Below, piece by piece: positions 14,942 to 22,578 of a stretch of 46,643 bases of DNA. Below the pieces are notes generated by a model that was not told the origin of the DNA, made no database searches, and saw only the letters and a list, made by a program, of their open reading frames with translations. Each line of letters starts with the position of its first letter. Within the stretch, counting starts at the first letter, position 1. Position numbers and translations under genes: made by a program. Source of the DNA: Dehalococcoidia bacterium (GTDB taxonomy: Bacteria > Chloroflexota > Dehalococcoidia > UBA2979); contig WHSU01000024.1 in assembly GCA_009379925.1 (NCBI GenBank), forward strand, positions 1 to 46,643, in the 5' to 3' direction.

Positions 14942-16102
14942 CTACCAGCGCAGGACGCCGATCACACCTTCGTGTTGTTCGAGGACGGGGTCGTGGCCGG
15001 TGAAGTAGACGTCCGGCGACGACTGTTCGAGCGCCTGCCAGAGCAGGTCCTCCACGGCCTTGCCGTCCACCGGTGACGCGTGTTGGCGCGCGTCCATGTG
15101 GTCACCAAAGTGGTCGACCGCGCTGTCGTGGATGATCAGCGTGCCCAGGAGACCCTGCTCCGAGGCGATCCGGTCGCCCTCGATGCCGGAGACGGCGCGC
15201 TCGCCGTACTCGCCGGAGAGCCACCGCACCGCCTCGCCGTCCGCGAGCGCGTACTGGTGCTCGATGGCCAGCTCGACAGCCATTTCGGTCAACTCGGTCC
15301 GGTCCTGCCCCACCCACATCGAGGGGTGCTCACGCGCCCGCTCGCGCACGTCTTCGCGCAACATGTTCAGCAGGTGGGAGCGCGCCTCCACCTCGCCGGA
15401 GACGATCATCAGGTCGTCCGGCTCCATGAACTCTTCCAGCTCATCGGCGGCAGTCTGCGCGAAGCGCCGCCGCGCCTCCTGGATCCGCCGGTCGATCGTG
15501 GAGTACGAGTGCCCACCGCCAACGCTATCGGAGCCGCCGACGGCGCCTTCGGCGCTGCCGCCGACCTTGCGCTCCTGCGCCGTGCGCCCGCGCGGGCTGC
15601 GCTTGTAGTGCGGGTCCTCATCGAGTTCGGCCGAGGCTTCCTCTACGCCGAACCGGATACGCACCACCTCCATCGTGTGCGAGTCCACGAGCACAACGCA
15701 CACGGGACGGTCTTCGAGGAAATGGCGGCGCTCCAGCTCGAAGATCCCGGGACGGTCGCCCACCCTGAGACTGTTTCGGAACGGGCGCACGGCGCGCAGC
15801 TCGAAGTGGATGTCGTCGTGCTCGGCGCCTACGTAGTAGTAGCCGTGCGCGCCGTCTCGGATGGCCGCTTCCATCCCGGCCGCCACGGCATCCTCGGTCT
15901 CGCGGAACCACTTGAGGGTCTGCGCGTCCAGATCGGGCAGCAACTCTTCCGCGCCCCGGAGCGCGTCCTTCAGGACGGTGGGCGCCAGTGACACGCCCTG
16001 GGCATTGCGCCGCAGGTCCAGGCTGATCGTGAGGAGAGGCAGGTCCTTGAGCTCCAGCGCGCGCAGCCGTGTGCGAAGCGAATCGAGGGCGAGCGTCGTC
16101 AT
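14942..16102 (-). CDS. Archaeo-eukaryotic release factor (eRF1)-like protein, bacterial family
   Basis: The 386-aa protein looks like the bacterial eRF1-related family (the group containing mycobacterial Rv2629). An N-terminal alpha/beta domain (LLTISLDLRRN...) is followed by a central domain with CVVLVDSHTMEVVRI and a Gly-rich loop at about residues 185-205 (VGGSAEGAVGGSDSVGGG), then a basic helix RRIQEARRRFAQ and a C-terminal domain with LMIVSGEVEAR. In eRF1 the equivalent loop holds the GGQ that triggers peptidyl-tRNA hydrolysis. Here it reads GGGHS, with no Gln. A role in ribosome rescue or hibernation is plausible by family. The ATG at 16102 fits better than one 24 nt upstream. Confidence 0.7.
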   Translation of the reverse strand: MTTLALDSLRTRLRALELKDLPLLTISLDLRRNAQGVSLAPTVLKDALRGAEELLPDLDAQTLKWFRETEDAVAAGMEAAIRDGAHGYYYVGAEHDDIHFELRAVRPFRNSLRVGDRPGIFELERRHFLEDRPVCVVLVDSHTMEVVRIRFGVEEASAELDEDPHYKRSPRGRTAQERKVGGSAEGAVGGSDSVGGGHSYSTIDRRIQEARRRFAQTAADELEEFMEPDDLMIVSGEVEARSHLLNMLREDVRERAREHPSMWVGQDRTELTEMAVELAIEHQYALADGEAVRWLSGEYGERAVSGIEGDRIASEQGLLGTLIIHDSAVDHFGDHMDARQHASPVDGKAVEDLLWQALEQSSPDVYFTGHDPVLEQHEGVIGVLRW

Positions 16103-16211
16103 CGTGATCCGTCGCCTTCCCGGCAAGTGCCATCGTTGTGCGAGGCGCGGGCGTCGACGAGTCGCGGTCAGGTCAGCGTAGCACGGGGCATCAGGCTTCC
16201 TGAGCCCCGCG

Positions 16212-16223
16212 TCGTTGCAACGA
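16212..16223. repeat. 12-bp palindrome TCGTTGCAACGA between LigD-type and release-factor-like genes
   Basis: A perfect palindrome in the 157-bp gap between two minus-strand genes, about 110 bp before the downstream start. It could be an operator or half of a hairpin; nothing else in this gap was recognised except a -10-like TACGCT on the minus strand near 16175-16180. Confidence 0.3.
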
Positions 16224-16259
16224 GGTCACACCGGAATCCGAAGCGAAGGGGCCGGGTCC

Positions 16260-17174
16260 TCAGGGGGCGCTCAGGGCGGACAACCGCTCGCGCGACTGGT
16301 CCAACGGCTGCGCAGCCGCGTCCATGTCTGCCCATGGGTCCCGCTTGCGGGCGAGGCGCCGGGGCAGGTTCGCCGTGGTGTACCGCTGAGGTCCGATGTC
16401 CGCGCGGCCCGCCTCGGACCAATCGAGCGGAGTGGCGACCGGCGCGCCGGGGAGCGCGCGCACGGAGTAGGGGCAGACGGCCGTCGCGCCGTGCGTATTA
16501 CGCCCCACGTCCAGGTACAACCGTCCCAGTCGCTTCGCCCGGCGCACCTCCGTGGTCAGCCGCTCCGGGTGACGCCCGGCCAGCACCTCCGCCGCATCGC
16601 GCGCAAAATCGCGCGCGGTATCGAAGTCCGCGCTGCCATCGAGTGGCACGACCACGTGCATGCCCTTCGAGCCGCTGGTCTGGACGAACGCCTCGAGAGA
16701 CAGTTCGTGCAGCAGGGCGCGCACCGTGCGTGCCGCCCACTGCACCTCCCGCGGCTCACCATCGGCGGGCGGGTCAAGGTCGAAGATCAGCCGGTCGGGG
16801 TGTTCGGGCCGCTCGACGCGGCTGAGCATGACGTGGAAGACGACGGTCGCCTGGTCGACGAGGTAGAGCAGCGTCTCGATGTCGTCGCAGACGACGTAGG
16901 TCGTATCGCTGGTCTCTTTTGCGACGCGCACACGGCGCACCCAGGAGGGGAAGTGGTCGGAGGCGTTCTTCTGGTAGAACCCCCCGGCCTTGATGCCGTC
17001 CGGGAAGCGGTGCATCGTCAGCGGGCGCCCGGCGAGGTGCGGCAACATGACGGGCGCCACCTGCCGGTAGTAGTCGACGAGGCCGGCCTTCGTGATGCCG
17101 TCCGCCGGGAACAGCACCTTGTCCGGATTCCCCGGCCGGAACGTCGCGGCATCGATGCGGGCGCGCTCGGGCAT
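16260..17174 (-). CDS. Stand-alone LigD-type DNA polymerase/primase domain
   Basis: The 304-aa protein is a full LigD polymerase domain (archaeo-eukaryotic primase superfamily). It shows NPDKVLFP...ITKAGLVDYY at the N-terminus, the catalytic D132-L-D134 in FDLDPP, TSGSKGMHVVVPL for nucleotide binding, and the late DVGRNTHGATAVCPYSVRA and PVATPLDW motifs. In non-homologous end joining this domain fills gaps, preferring ribonucleotides. No ligase or phosphoesterase domain is fused and no Ku gene is in the window. ATG 17174 was chosen because GGAGG lies 8 nt upstream; the GTG at 17189 precedes that site. A conserved-looking 86-aa gene lies 44 bp upstream on the same strand. Confidence 0.92.
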   Translation of the reverse strand: MPERARIDAATFRPGNPDKVLFPADGITKAGLVDYYRQVAPVMLPHLAGRPLTMHRFPDGIKAGGFYQKNASDHFPSWVRRVRVAKETSDTTYVVCDDIETLLYLVDQATVVFHVMLSRVERPEHPDRLIFDLDPPADGEPREVQWAARTVRALLHELSLEAFVQTSGSKGMHVVVPLDGSADFDTARDFARDAAEVLAGRHPERLTTEVRRAKRLGRLYLDVGRNTHGATAVCPYSVRALPGAPVATPLDWSEAGRADIGPQRYTTANLPRRLARKRDPWADMDAAAQPLDQSRERLSALSAP

Positions 17175-17218
17175 CGGTCCCTCCGCCACCCCGCCCGACG
17201 TGGTGCTACGGGCGGATC

Positions 17219-17479
17219 TCAGCGCGAGTTGCGGACACGCTTCCAGACCAGGGCGCGCTGCCGGTCATCGGTCCACGAGGAGCGCACCTTCACGCCCACT
17301 TCCTTGGCCGCCTCGCGGAGCAGCCGCTTGACGGTCGCGGGCCGCTCGCTGGTGTCGAGTTCTATCATGCCCGCTTCGCTGTCCTGAATCACCTCGATGT
17401 AGGGCTTGCGTGCGATTGCTGCTGCGCGGCCCCTTCCGAGCACGACTTCGTTCGGGCTCAGCTTCGTGAACTTCGGCAC
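17219..17479 (-). CDS. Hypothetical small basic protein (86 aa) in operon with LigD-type polymerase
   Basis: Not recognised. The GTG at 17479 opens an 86-aa product that is Lys/Arg-rich and soluble: a beta-like IEVIQDSEAGMIEL strand pair, then the helix ATVKRLLREAAKEVG and a basic C-terminus WTDDRQRALVWKRVRN. The composition and a helix followed by an Arg-rich end suggest nucleic-acid contact, but that is only an inference. The frame continues upstream to 17569 with less protein-like sequence. It lies 44 bp before the LigD-type gene and is likely co-transcribed, so a repair accessory role is worth testing. Confidence 0.6.
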   Translation of the reverse strand: MPKFTKLSPNEVVLGRGRAAAIARKPYIEVIQDSEAGMIELDTSERPATVKRLLREAAKEVGVKVRSSWTDDRQRALVWKRVRNSR

Positions 17480-17647
17480 GTCTGGTTCGTCCCTTCGCGC
17501 ACGGCGGTCGCGCCCGCGATCCACTTCGATGGCCGCTGTGCTGCGCGGTAGTTTCGCCGAACGGAGCACCTTGCGCTACAGGGTTCGATGCACCAAACGG
17601 ACTCCGCCTCGGGACTCGGATCGCGCGCCTACTCGGAGGGGCCGGGG

Positions 17648-18082
17648 TCATGCGTCCTCGGCGCGGAGGGCGGCCTCGATCGCACCCACCTCCGGCGGGA
17701 GCTGGCGGGCGTTTCCGTCCATCATCACCACCATGCCGGAGAGCGCGCGCGTCTCCGACACGCGCAACACGCCGTCCTGCCAGCTGAGGATGAGCGCGCC
17801 GACCTCGCCCTGATTCACCAGCTCGGCGACCGCCCTCGCGACCGAGTCGCGCGCGACGGAGCCCTCCAGCAGCACCTCCGGCATCGCGGTGATCTCGGCG
17901 TTGTCCTGCTGGTCGAGGTGGAGGCCGGCGGCCTCCAGCGCGAGCCGCGTCTCGATGTCGGACGAGCCGGCGTCCGGCAGCGGCGACGGGGAGACCTCGA
18001 CGCCCACGCCGGCGAGGGCGCGCCGGGTGGCCTCCGCACTCCCCTCTTTCGCGACCCATGTGAAGCGGAACTGGTCGGACAT
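17648..18082 (-). CDS. Hypothetical protein (144 aa)
   Basis: Not recognised. The ATG at 18082 is preceded by GGGGGAG four nt upstream, a strong Shine-Dalgarno, so the longer frame to 18172 was rejected. The product is acidic, with no membrane segment. It begins MSDQFRFTWVAKEGSAEATRRAL, contains a glutamine/leucine-rich middle and ends in a helix VGAIEAALRAEDA. A tandem of two alpha/beta units is conceivable from the repeated 'SDIETRLALEAAG' and 'SVARAVAELVNQG' helices. It is separated by about 170 bp from the 86-aa gene. Confidence 0.65.
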   Translation of the reverse strand: MSDQFRFTWVAKEGSAEATRRALAGVGVEVSPSPLPDAGSSDIETRLALEAAGLHLDQQDNAEITAMPEVLLEGSVARDSVARAVAELVNQGEVGALILSWQDGVLRVSETRALSGMVVMMDGNARQLPPEVGAIEAALRAEDA

Positions 18083-18103
18083 GTTGCTCCCCCGTCTGCA
18101 AAA

Positions 18104-18109
18104 AGCGTA
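18104..18109 (-). promoter_or_regulatory. -10-like hexamer TACGCT before the 144-aa gene
   Basis: On the minus strand TACGCT, followed by a T-rich run, lies 21 nt before the ATG at 18082. Confidence 0.35.
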
Positions 18110-18119
18110 GCAGCAGAGG

Positions 18120-18141
18120 GCGAGGCCTCCTGCGGCCTCGC
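18120..18141 (-). terminator. Hairpin terminator downstream of the DUF2207 gene
   Basis: GCGAGGCC at 18120-18127 and GGCCTCGC at 18134-18141 form a perfect 8-bp stem with a 6-nt loop, about 50 bp after the DUF2207 stop in its reading direction. No immediate U tract follows. Confidence 0.5.
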
Positions 18142-18189
18142 GAGTGGGATATCGGGAGCAAGAGACCATCACTCGATGGTCAGACGGTG

Positions 18190-20013
18190 CTACCAGGAGC
18201 CCCCGCCACCTCCGCCGCCACCTCCACCCGAGGAGCCGCCGCTGAAGCCACTACCGCCGGAGGAGGACGGACTGGAGGCGATGGTGCCGGCCGCGGTGAC
18301 GGAGAAATCGCCCATGGAACTGGCGAAGGCGGCGGCCGTGAAGGGCCGGCTGGCGACGTACCAGCTCGACGTCTCGGTCGCGCGGTCGAGGCCCTCGAAG
18401 GCCTTCGCCCAGCGCTCGACAGCGCCGAAGACCACGGCGTAGGGGAGGTACTCCGAGAAAATCTGCTGCTCCTCCGCGAAGCGCGCCTGGTCGCGGTCGG
18501 CTTCCTCGATGAAGCGCTTGAAACCACGAGCGCGTCGGAGCGTGCTGGTCCCGGCCGCCGTGCGATGCGGCATCGCCCCGCTGAACACCAGCAACGCGAG
18601 CCCGGCGACCGCGATGGGGATCGACACGATGGCAAACGACGTCCACACCGCGAGGGCGACCGTGAGCGCGATGCCCACCACGAGGATGCCGATGCCGACC
18701 ACCACCCAGAAGTTGCGCACCTGGTCCGGACGCCGGATGAACCACCCACGCTTCAGCGCGTCGTCGTAGAGGTCATCCTGCACCTCTTTCAGATGCGAGA
18801 CGAACTTGTCCTTGAGGTCTGACAGCAGCACCTCGCCACCATCCTCGAAGAGCGCCACGTGGAGCGTGCGTTCGTACGCCAGCAGGTCCTCGGGCTCCCG
18901 AAGCTTCAGCAGCCGCCAGTCCTCCTTGCCGAACCAGCCTTCCTTCGGCACTTCCTCGATGCGCAGGTAGCCGCGGACGGCGAGGTCCACGATCGTCGCG
19001 GTCACATCCAGCGGGTTGGCCACCTCGTCCAGCAGCGTGCCGATCTGGCCCGGGCGCAGGGCGTCCGGCGGCAGGTACTCGACGGGGGTCGTCACATCCT
19101 CGAAGAGCCCCACGCGCTGCTCGGTGCCATCGGTCGAGCCGAAGACCGCGTCCACCGCCCCGCCGGTGTAGCGCCGGTCGCGCCCGCGCCTCCAGACGAC
19201 GCGGCCGACCGCACCCAACGCCACGCCCGCCACGGCGAGGAAGCCGCCGATGGTCACCGGATTCAGGGAGAAGGCGCGTCGGAACGACCAACGCTCATCG
19301 AGGATCGGCTGGGGCTCCGGCACGGCGCCCTTCGGGATGGCGACCACGACCGTGAGGCCACCGAACGCCCCGAGCCCTGCCTGGGCGAAGGTCACCGCCT
19401 CACCATCCACCTCGGCGGAGTCGCAGGGGAGGCTCGAACCCTCCGGCCCGGCGAAGCACGCCACGTCCGTGACGGCGGCGGGCATCACCACCCGTGCCGT
19501 CACGGCATCGATGGGGACGGGCCACTCGAGGCCGATGGCGTCCCAGTACAGCTCATCGTGCGACTCGAACCCGTTCAGGGCGCCCCGCACGCGATAGCTG
19601 ATCACGTACGTGTGGCGACCGGTGATTTCGCGGTCGGCATCCCCGATGCGAATGCGTTTGAGGCCACCACCGACGTCCTCGATATGGACATCGGCGGGGG
19701 TCCCCTCGGAGGCGGTAACGCGGACATCGTCCAGCGGATAGACGCGGTCGTACGTGTCGCCGTAGTGAAAGCGGACGGGGATGTCGCGGAAGATGCCGTG
19801 ACGCGAGGCGGCGCCGAAGTCGTACTCGATCGTCTCTTCGACCAGGAGGTCGCCGTCCGCCTCGACCGTCAACGCGACATCCATGCTGCGGATGCGCTCG
19901 CCGGCTGACTGCGCTGAGCTCGAGGCCGGCGCGAAGAGCGGTATCGATGCAGCAAGGGCCACGGCGACGACAGCCAGCAAGGCGAGGACGAGGCGACGCG
20001 CGCGGGTGGTCAT
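18190..20013 (-). CDS. DUF2207-family membrane protein with Gly-rich tail
   Basis: The 607-aa protein has an N-terminal signal/membrane segment (residues about 6-30), a long extracytoplasmic DUF2207 beta domain (MDVALTVEADGDLLVEETIEYDF...GIFRDIPVRF), a membrane segment near residue 275, a cytoplasmic winged-helix-like region (LGTLLDEVANPLDV), two adjacent membrane helices near residues 455-505 and a C-terminus of Ser/Gly ending in a 10-Gly run and SW. This is the standard DUF2207 architecture; the function of the family is unknown, though it is exported and envelope-associated. The ATG at 20013 puts the signal sequence at the start; upstream frame to 20223 is not protein-like. It is divergent from pbpC. 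Confidence 0.9.
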   Translation of the reverse strand: MTTRARRLVLALLAVVAVALAASIPLFAPASSSAQSAGERIRSMDVALTVEADGDLLVEETIEYDFGAASRHGIFRDIPVRFHYGDTYDRVYPLDDVRVTASEGTPADVHIEDVGGGLKRIRIGDADREITGRHTYVISYRVRGALNGFESHDELYWDAIGLEWPVPIDAVTARVVMPAAVTDVACFAGPEGSSLPCDSAEVDGEAVTFAQAGLGAFGGLTVVVAIPKGAVPEPQPILDERWSFRRAFSLNPVTIGGFLAVAGVALGAVGRVVWRRGRDRRYTGGAVDAVFGSTDGTEQRVGLFEDVTTPVEYLPPDALRPGQIGTLLDEVANPLDVTATIVDLAVRGYLRIEEVPKEGWFGKEDWRLLKLREPEDLLAYERTLHVALFEDGGEVLLSDLKDKFVSHLKEVQDDLYDDALKRGWFIRRPDQVRNFWVVVGIGILVVGIALTVALAVWTSFAIVSIPIAVAGLALLVFSGAMPHRTAAGTSTLRRARGFKRFIEEADRDQARFAEEQQIFSEYLPYAVVFGAVERWAKAFEGLDRATETSSWYVASRPFTAAAFASSMGDFSVTAAGTIASSPSSSGGSGFSGGSSGGGGGGGGGGSW

Positions 20014-20241
20014 CGACCGGTCCTTGCTCTGCCCCGCGTCGCCGCGGTCTCGTGCCTCCGGCACGACTCGCCCTCGATGATGGCGCGCCTGCCGGGCCTG
20101 CGCCACTGAATCGCGCGTCACCTCTAGATTTGGTGGGGAACCATCCGCGTTCCGCCGACGTTCTAACAGATAGGACGGTTTCCACGGCCGATCGCTACGG
20201 CCCCATGCCAGGACTGGCACCATGCTCCCGGACCCGCGCCC

Positions 20242-21735
20242 GTGTCCCGGCTAGTGCGCCGCCGATTCCCCGGGGGCCGCTCGGTCATCGATGCCGCGTC
20301 CGCGCTGTCCGGCGTGCTGCTGGCGCTCGTCGCGTATGCCTACGTCGTCCCCCTCGAACCGCTGGAGGCGCGCGGCGCGACGCCCGGCACCGTGGTGCTC
20401 GACGCGCAGGGAGGCGTGCTGGAGCGCGACCGCCGCGAGGGGTTGCGCATCCCCGTCACCCTCGATGAGGTCGCGCCCATCATGGTCCAGGCCACGCTGG
20501 CCGCCGAGGACCAGCGCTTCAGGTCACACCCCGGCGTCGACCCGCTGGCCATGGCGCGGGCCGCAAGCGAGGTCCGCTCGAGTCCCTCGGGCGCCTCGAC
20601 CATCACGCAGCAGCTTGCGCGCCGCCTCTACCTCGAGGACGCGGACCTCCCGCTGCCGCTGCGCAAGGCCCGCGAGGCGCTGACGGCGCTCCAGCTGGAA
20701 GCGCGCTACTCGAAGGAAGAGCTGCTCACCGCCTACCTGAACGATGTCTACTACGGCCGCGGCGCGTACGGCATCGAGGCGGCGGCGCGGGTCTACTTCG
20801 GTGTGAGCGCGCGTCACTTGACCACGGAGCAGGCGGCGCTCCTCGCCGGCCTGCCGCAGCTGCCGGCCGCGTACGAGCCGGCGGACCACCCCGGACCCGC
20901 ACGCGAGCGACGCGCCTATGTGCTCGGGAGGCTGCGGACCCTCGGCGTGGTCGACGCGGCCGAGGCCGAACGCGCGGACGCGGCCCCGCTCGCGCTGGCG
21001 CCGCTGCAGCCCGAGCCCCTTGCGCCGCACTTCGCGGGTTACGTGTTCGACGAGCTGGCGCGGCTGCGGCCGGACCTGGCCAGCCTCGACGGCCTGGTGA
21101 TCGAGACGACGCTCGACCCGCACCTCCAGCGGCAGGCCGCGCGGTCGGTCGACGTGCGACTCGCGCAGTTGGAGGAGCACCGGGCTGGAAGCGCGGCGGT
21201 GGTCGTCGTCGATCCGGTCAGCGGCGCGGTGCTCACGATGGTCGGCGGGCGCGATTTTGAGTCGGCGGACGGCGGCCGCGTGAACATGGCGCTGGCGCTG
21301 AGGCAGCCCGGCTCCGCGCTGAAGCCCCTCCTCTACGCCGCCGCCCTGGAGCGCGGCTACACCCCGGCGACCACCCTGCTCGATGTCCCCACAACCATCG
21401 AGACGCCGTCGGGGCCGTACACGCCGCACAACTACGACCTCACGTTCCACGGCCCGGTGCCGTTGCGGGTCGCGCTCGCCTCGTCGCTGAACGTCCCCGC
21501 CGTGCGCACCGTCGAGGCGATCGGTGTGGAGGCGCTGCTGGACATGGCGCAGCGCGTCGGCATCGAAAGCCTGGAGGCGGCTGAGGCGTACGGTGCGGCG
21601 CTCACGCTGGGCGCCGGCGAGGTGCCGCTGCTGGACCTCACGGCCGCGTACGCGACGCTGGCCGCCGAGGGCCAACGAGTCGAGCCGTACGTGATCGAGC
21701 GCGTACGTGACGCCTCGGGTCGGGTGCTCTACTAG
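20242..21735 (+). CDS. pbpC: Penicillin-binding protein 1C, N-terminal part ending at an in-frame TAG
   Basis: The 497-aa frame begins with a cytoplasmic tail and one membrane helix (residues about 15-38), then a GT51 glycosyltransferase domain with the catalytic Glu near residue 87 (AAEDQRFRSHPGVDP) and ITQQLARRLYL, YSKEELLTAYLNDVYYG. The transpeptidase domain follows with S358-A-L-K361 (nucleophile) and S415-L-N417. It stops at TAG 21733-21735, before the third motif KTG, so as written the protein could still polymerise glycan but not crosslink. The same frame continues without any further stop to 22578. Either a nonsense mutation, a sequence error, or recoding explains this. The GTG start lacks a strong Shine-Dalgarno; a GTG at 20254 is an alternative. 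Confidence 0.85.
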   Translation: MSRLVRRRFPGGRSVIDAASALSGVLLALVAYAYVVPLEPLEARGATPGTVVLDAQGGVLERDRREGLRIPVTLDEVAPIMVQATLAAEDQRFRSHPGVDPLAMARAASEVRSSPSGASTITQQLARRLYLEDADLPLPLRKAREALTALQLEARYSKEELLTAYLNDVYYGRGAYGIEAAARVYFGVSARHLTTEQAALLAGLPQLPAAYEPADHPGPARERRAYVLGRLRTLGVVDAAEAERADAAPLALAPLQPEPLAPHFAGYVFDELARLRPDLASLDGLVIETTLDPHLQRQAARSVDVRLAQLEEHRAGSAAVVVVDPVSGAVLTMVGGRDFESADGGRVNMALALRQPGSALKPLLYAAALERGYTPATTLLDVPTTIETPSGPYTPHNYDLTFHGPVPLRVALASSLNVPAVRTVEAIGVEALLDMAQRVGIESLEAAEAYGAALTLGAGEVPLLDLTAAYATLAAEGQRVEPYVIERVRDASGRVLY

Positions 21736-21786
21736 CACCAGGCGGCCGAACCGCTGCGTGCGCTGTCCGCTGAGCACGCGTACCTG

Positions 21787-22578
21787 GTGACCGACATGCT
21801 GAGCGACCCCGTCGCGCGGCAGGTGGGCTTCGGCTACGGCGCCGCGCTGCGGACGACGGCGGGCGCGGCCGTCAAGACCGGCACCAGCAGTGCCTTTCGT
21901 GACAACTGGACGCTGGGCTATACGCGCGACCGCGCGGTCGGCGTGTGGGTGGGCAACGTGGACGGCCGCCCCATGGTCGACGTGTCCGGCGTGGACGGTG
22001 CGGCGCCGATCTGGCGCGACGTCATGGAGGCAGCCACCGAGGGCACCCCACATCGCCCGTTCGCGCCGCCTGATGGCCTCGTCCGCGCCACCGTCTGCAC
22101 ACCCACCGGCGAGCAGCCCGGCGCCTCGTGTCCGTCGCCCGTCCAGGAATGGTTCGTCGCGGGCACCGAACCGGAGGCGACCGAGCAGTACTACGTCGCG
22201 ACGGAAGGCGGCCTGCTCGCGGCACGCGCCGCCAGCGAGGCGCAGGCGTGGGGGCTCGATGCCGGCCTCCGCCTGGCGCCCGGGGGCAGCGACCAGGCGG
22301 TACACGTGACCAGCCCGGCTCCGGCGAGCGTGCTCTACGTCGCGCCCGAGCTGCGCGTGCAGCAGGTGCTGCTGCGCGCCTCGGTGCCGGCCGGTGCGGT
22401 GCGCGTGGAGTTCCGGCTGGACGGGCGGCCCATCGGCACCGTCGAAGGGGCCGACGCGCGCCTCGCGTGGGGCCTCGAGCCGGGCGCGCACCACCTCGAA
22501 GTCATCGCCACATTACCGGACGGCAGCACCGTCCATGGGTCCACAGAGTTCGAAGTCATGGAGTCGCGCGGTGGCTGA
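21787..22578 (+). pseudogene. pbpC: PBP1C C-terminal part, same frame after the TAG
   Basis: In exactly the reading frame of the upstream fragment, the sequence resumes at 21736 and reads through the AYLVTDMLSD segment that PBP1C proteins have. It contains the missing transpeptidase motif K-T-G-T (codon 545 of the full frame), then GVWVGNVDG, a two-Cys ATVCTPTGEQPGASCPS segment and a C-terminal beta-sandwich BiPBP_C domain (residues about 690-775). The first internal start is GTG 21787, but a separate product would lack a membrane anchor and the nucleophile. It should be treated as one gene of 779 codons, 20242-22578, with an internal amber. The stop overlaps the macroglobulin start by 8 bp. 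Confidence 0.8.

Noticed and set aside
17575..17600. GGGTTCGATGCACC resembling a tRNA T-arm
   Set aside because: The flanking bases do not form a 5-bp T-stem, and no acceptor or anticodon stem could be folded.
21733..21735. Pyrrolysine-type recoding of the pbpC amber codon
   Set aside because: No pyrrolysine genes or downstream element were seen and pbpC needs no Pyl residue; mutation or sequence error is simpler.
20524..22494. Long minus-strand open frames opposite pbpC, and similar ones at 24578-26002, 26183-27592 and 12298-13986
   Set aside because: They are typical antisense shadows in GC-rich genes, with Arg/Gly/His-rich, non-protein-like sequence and no Shine-Dalgarno.
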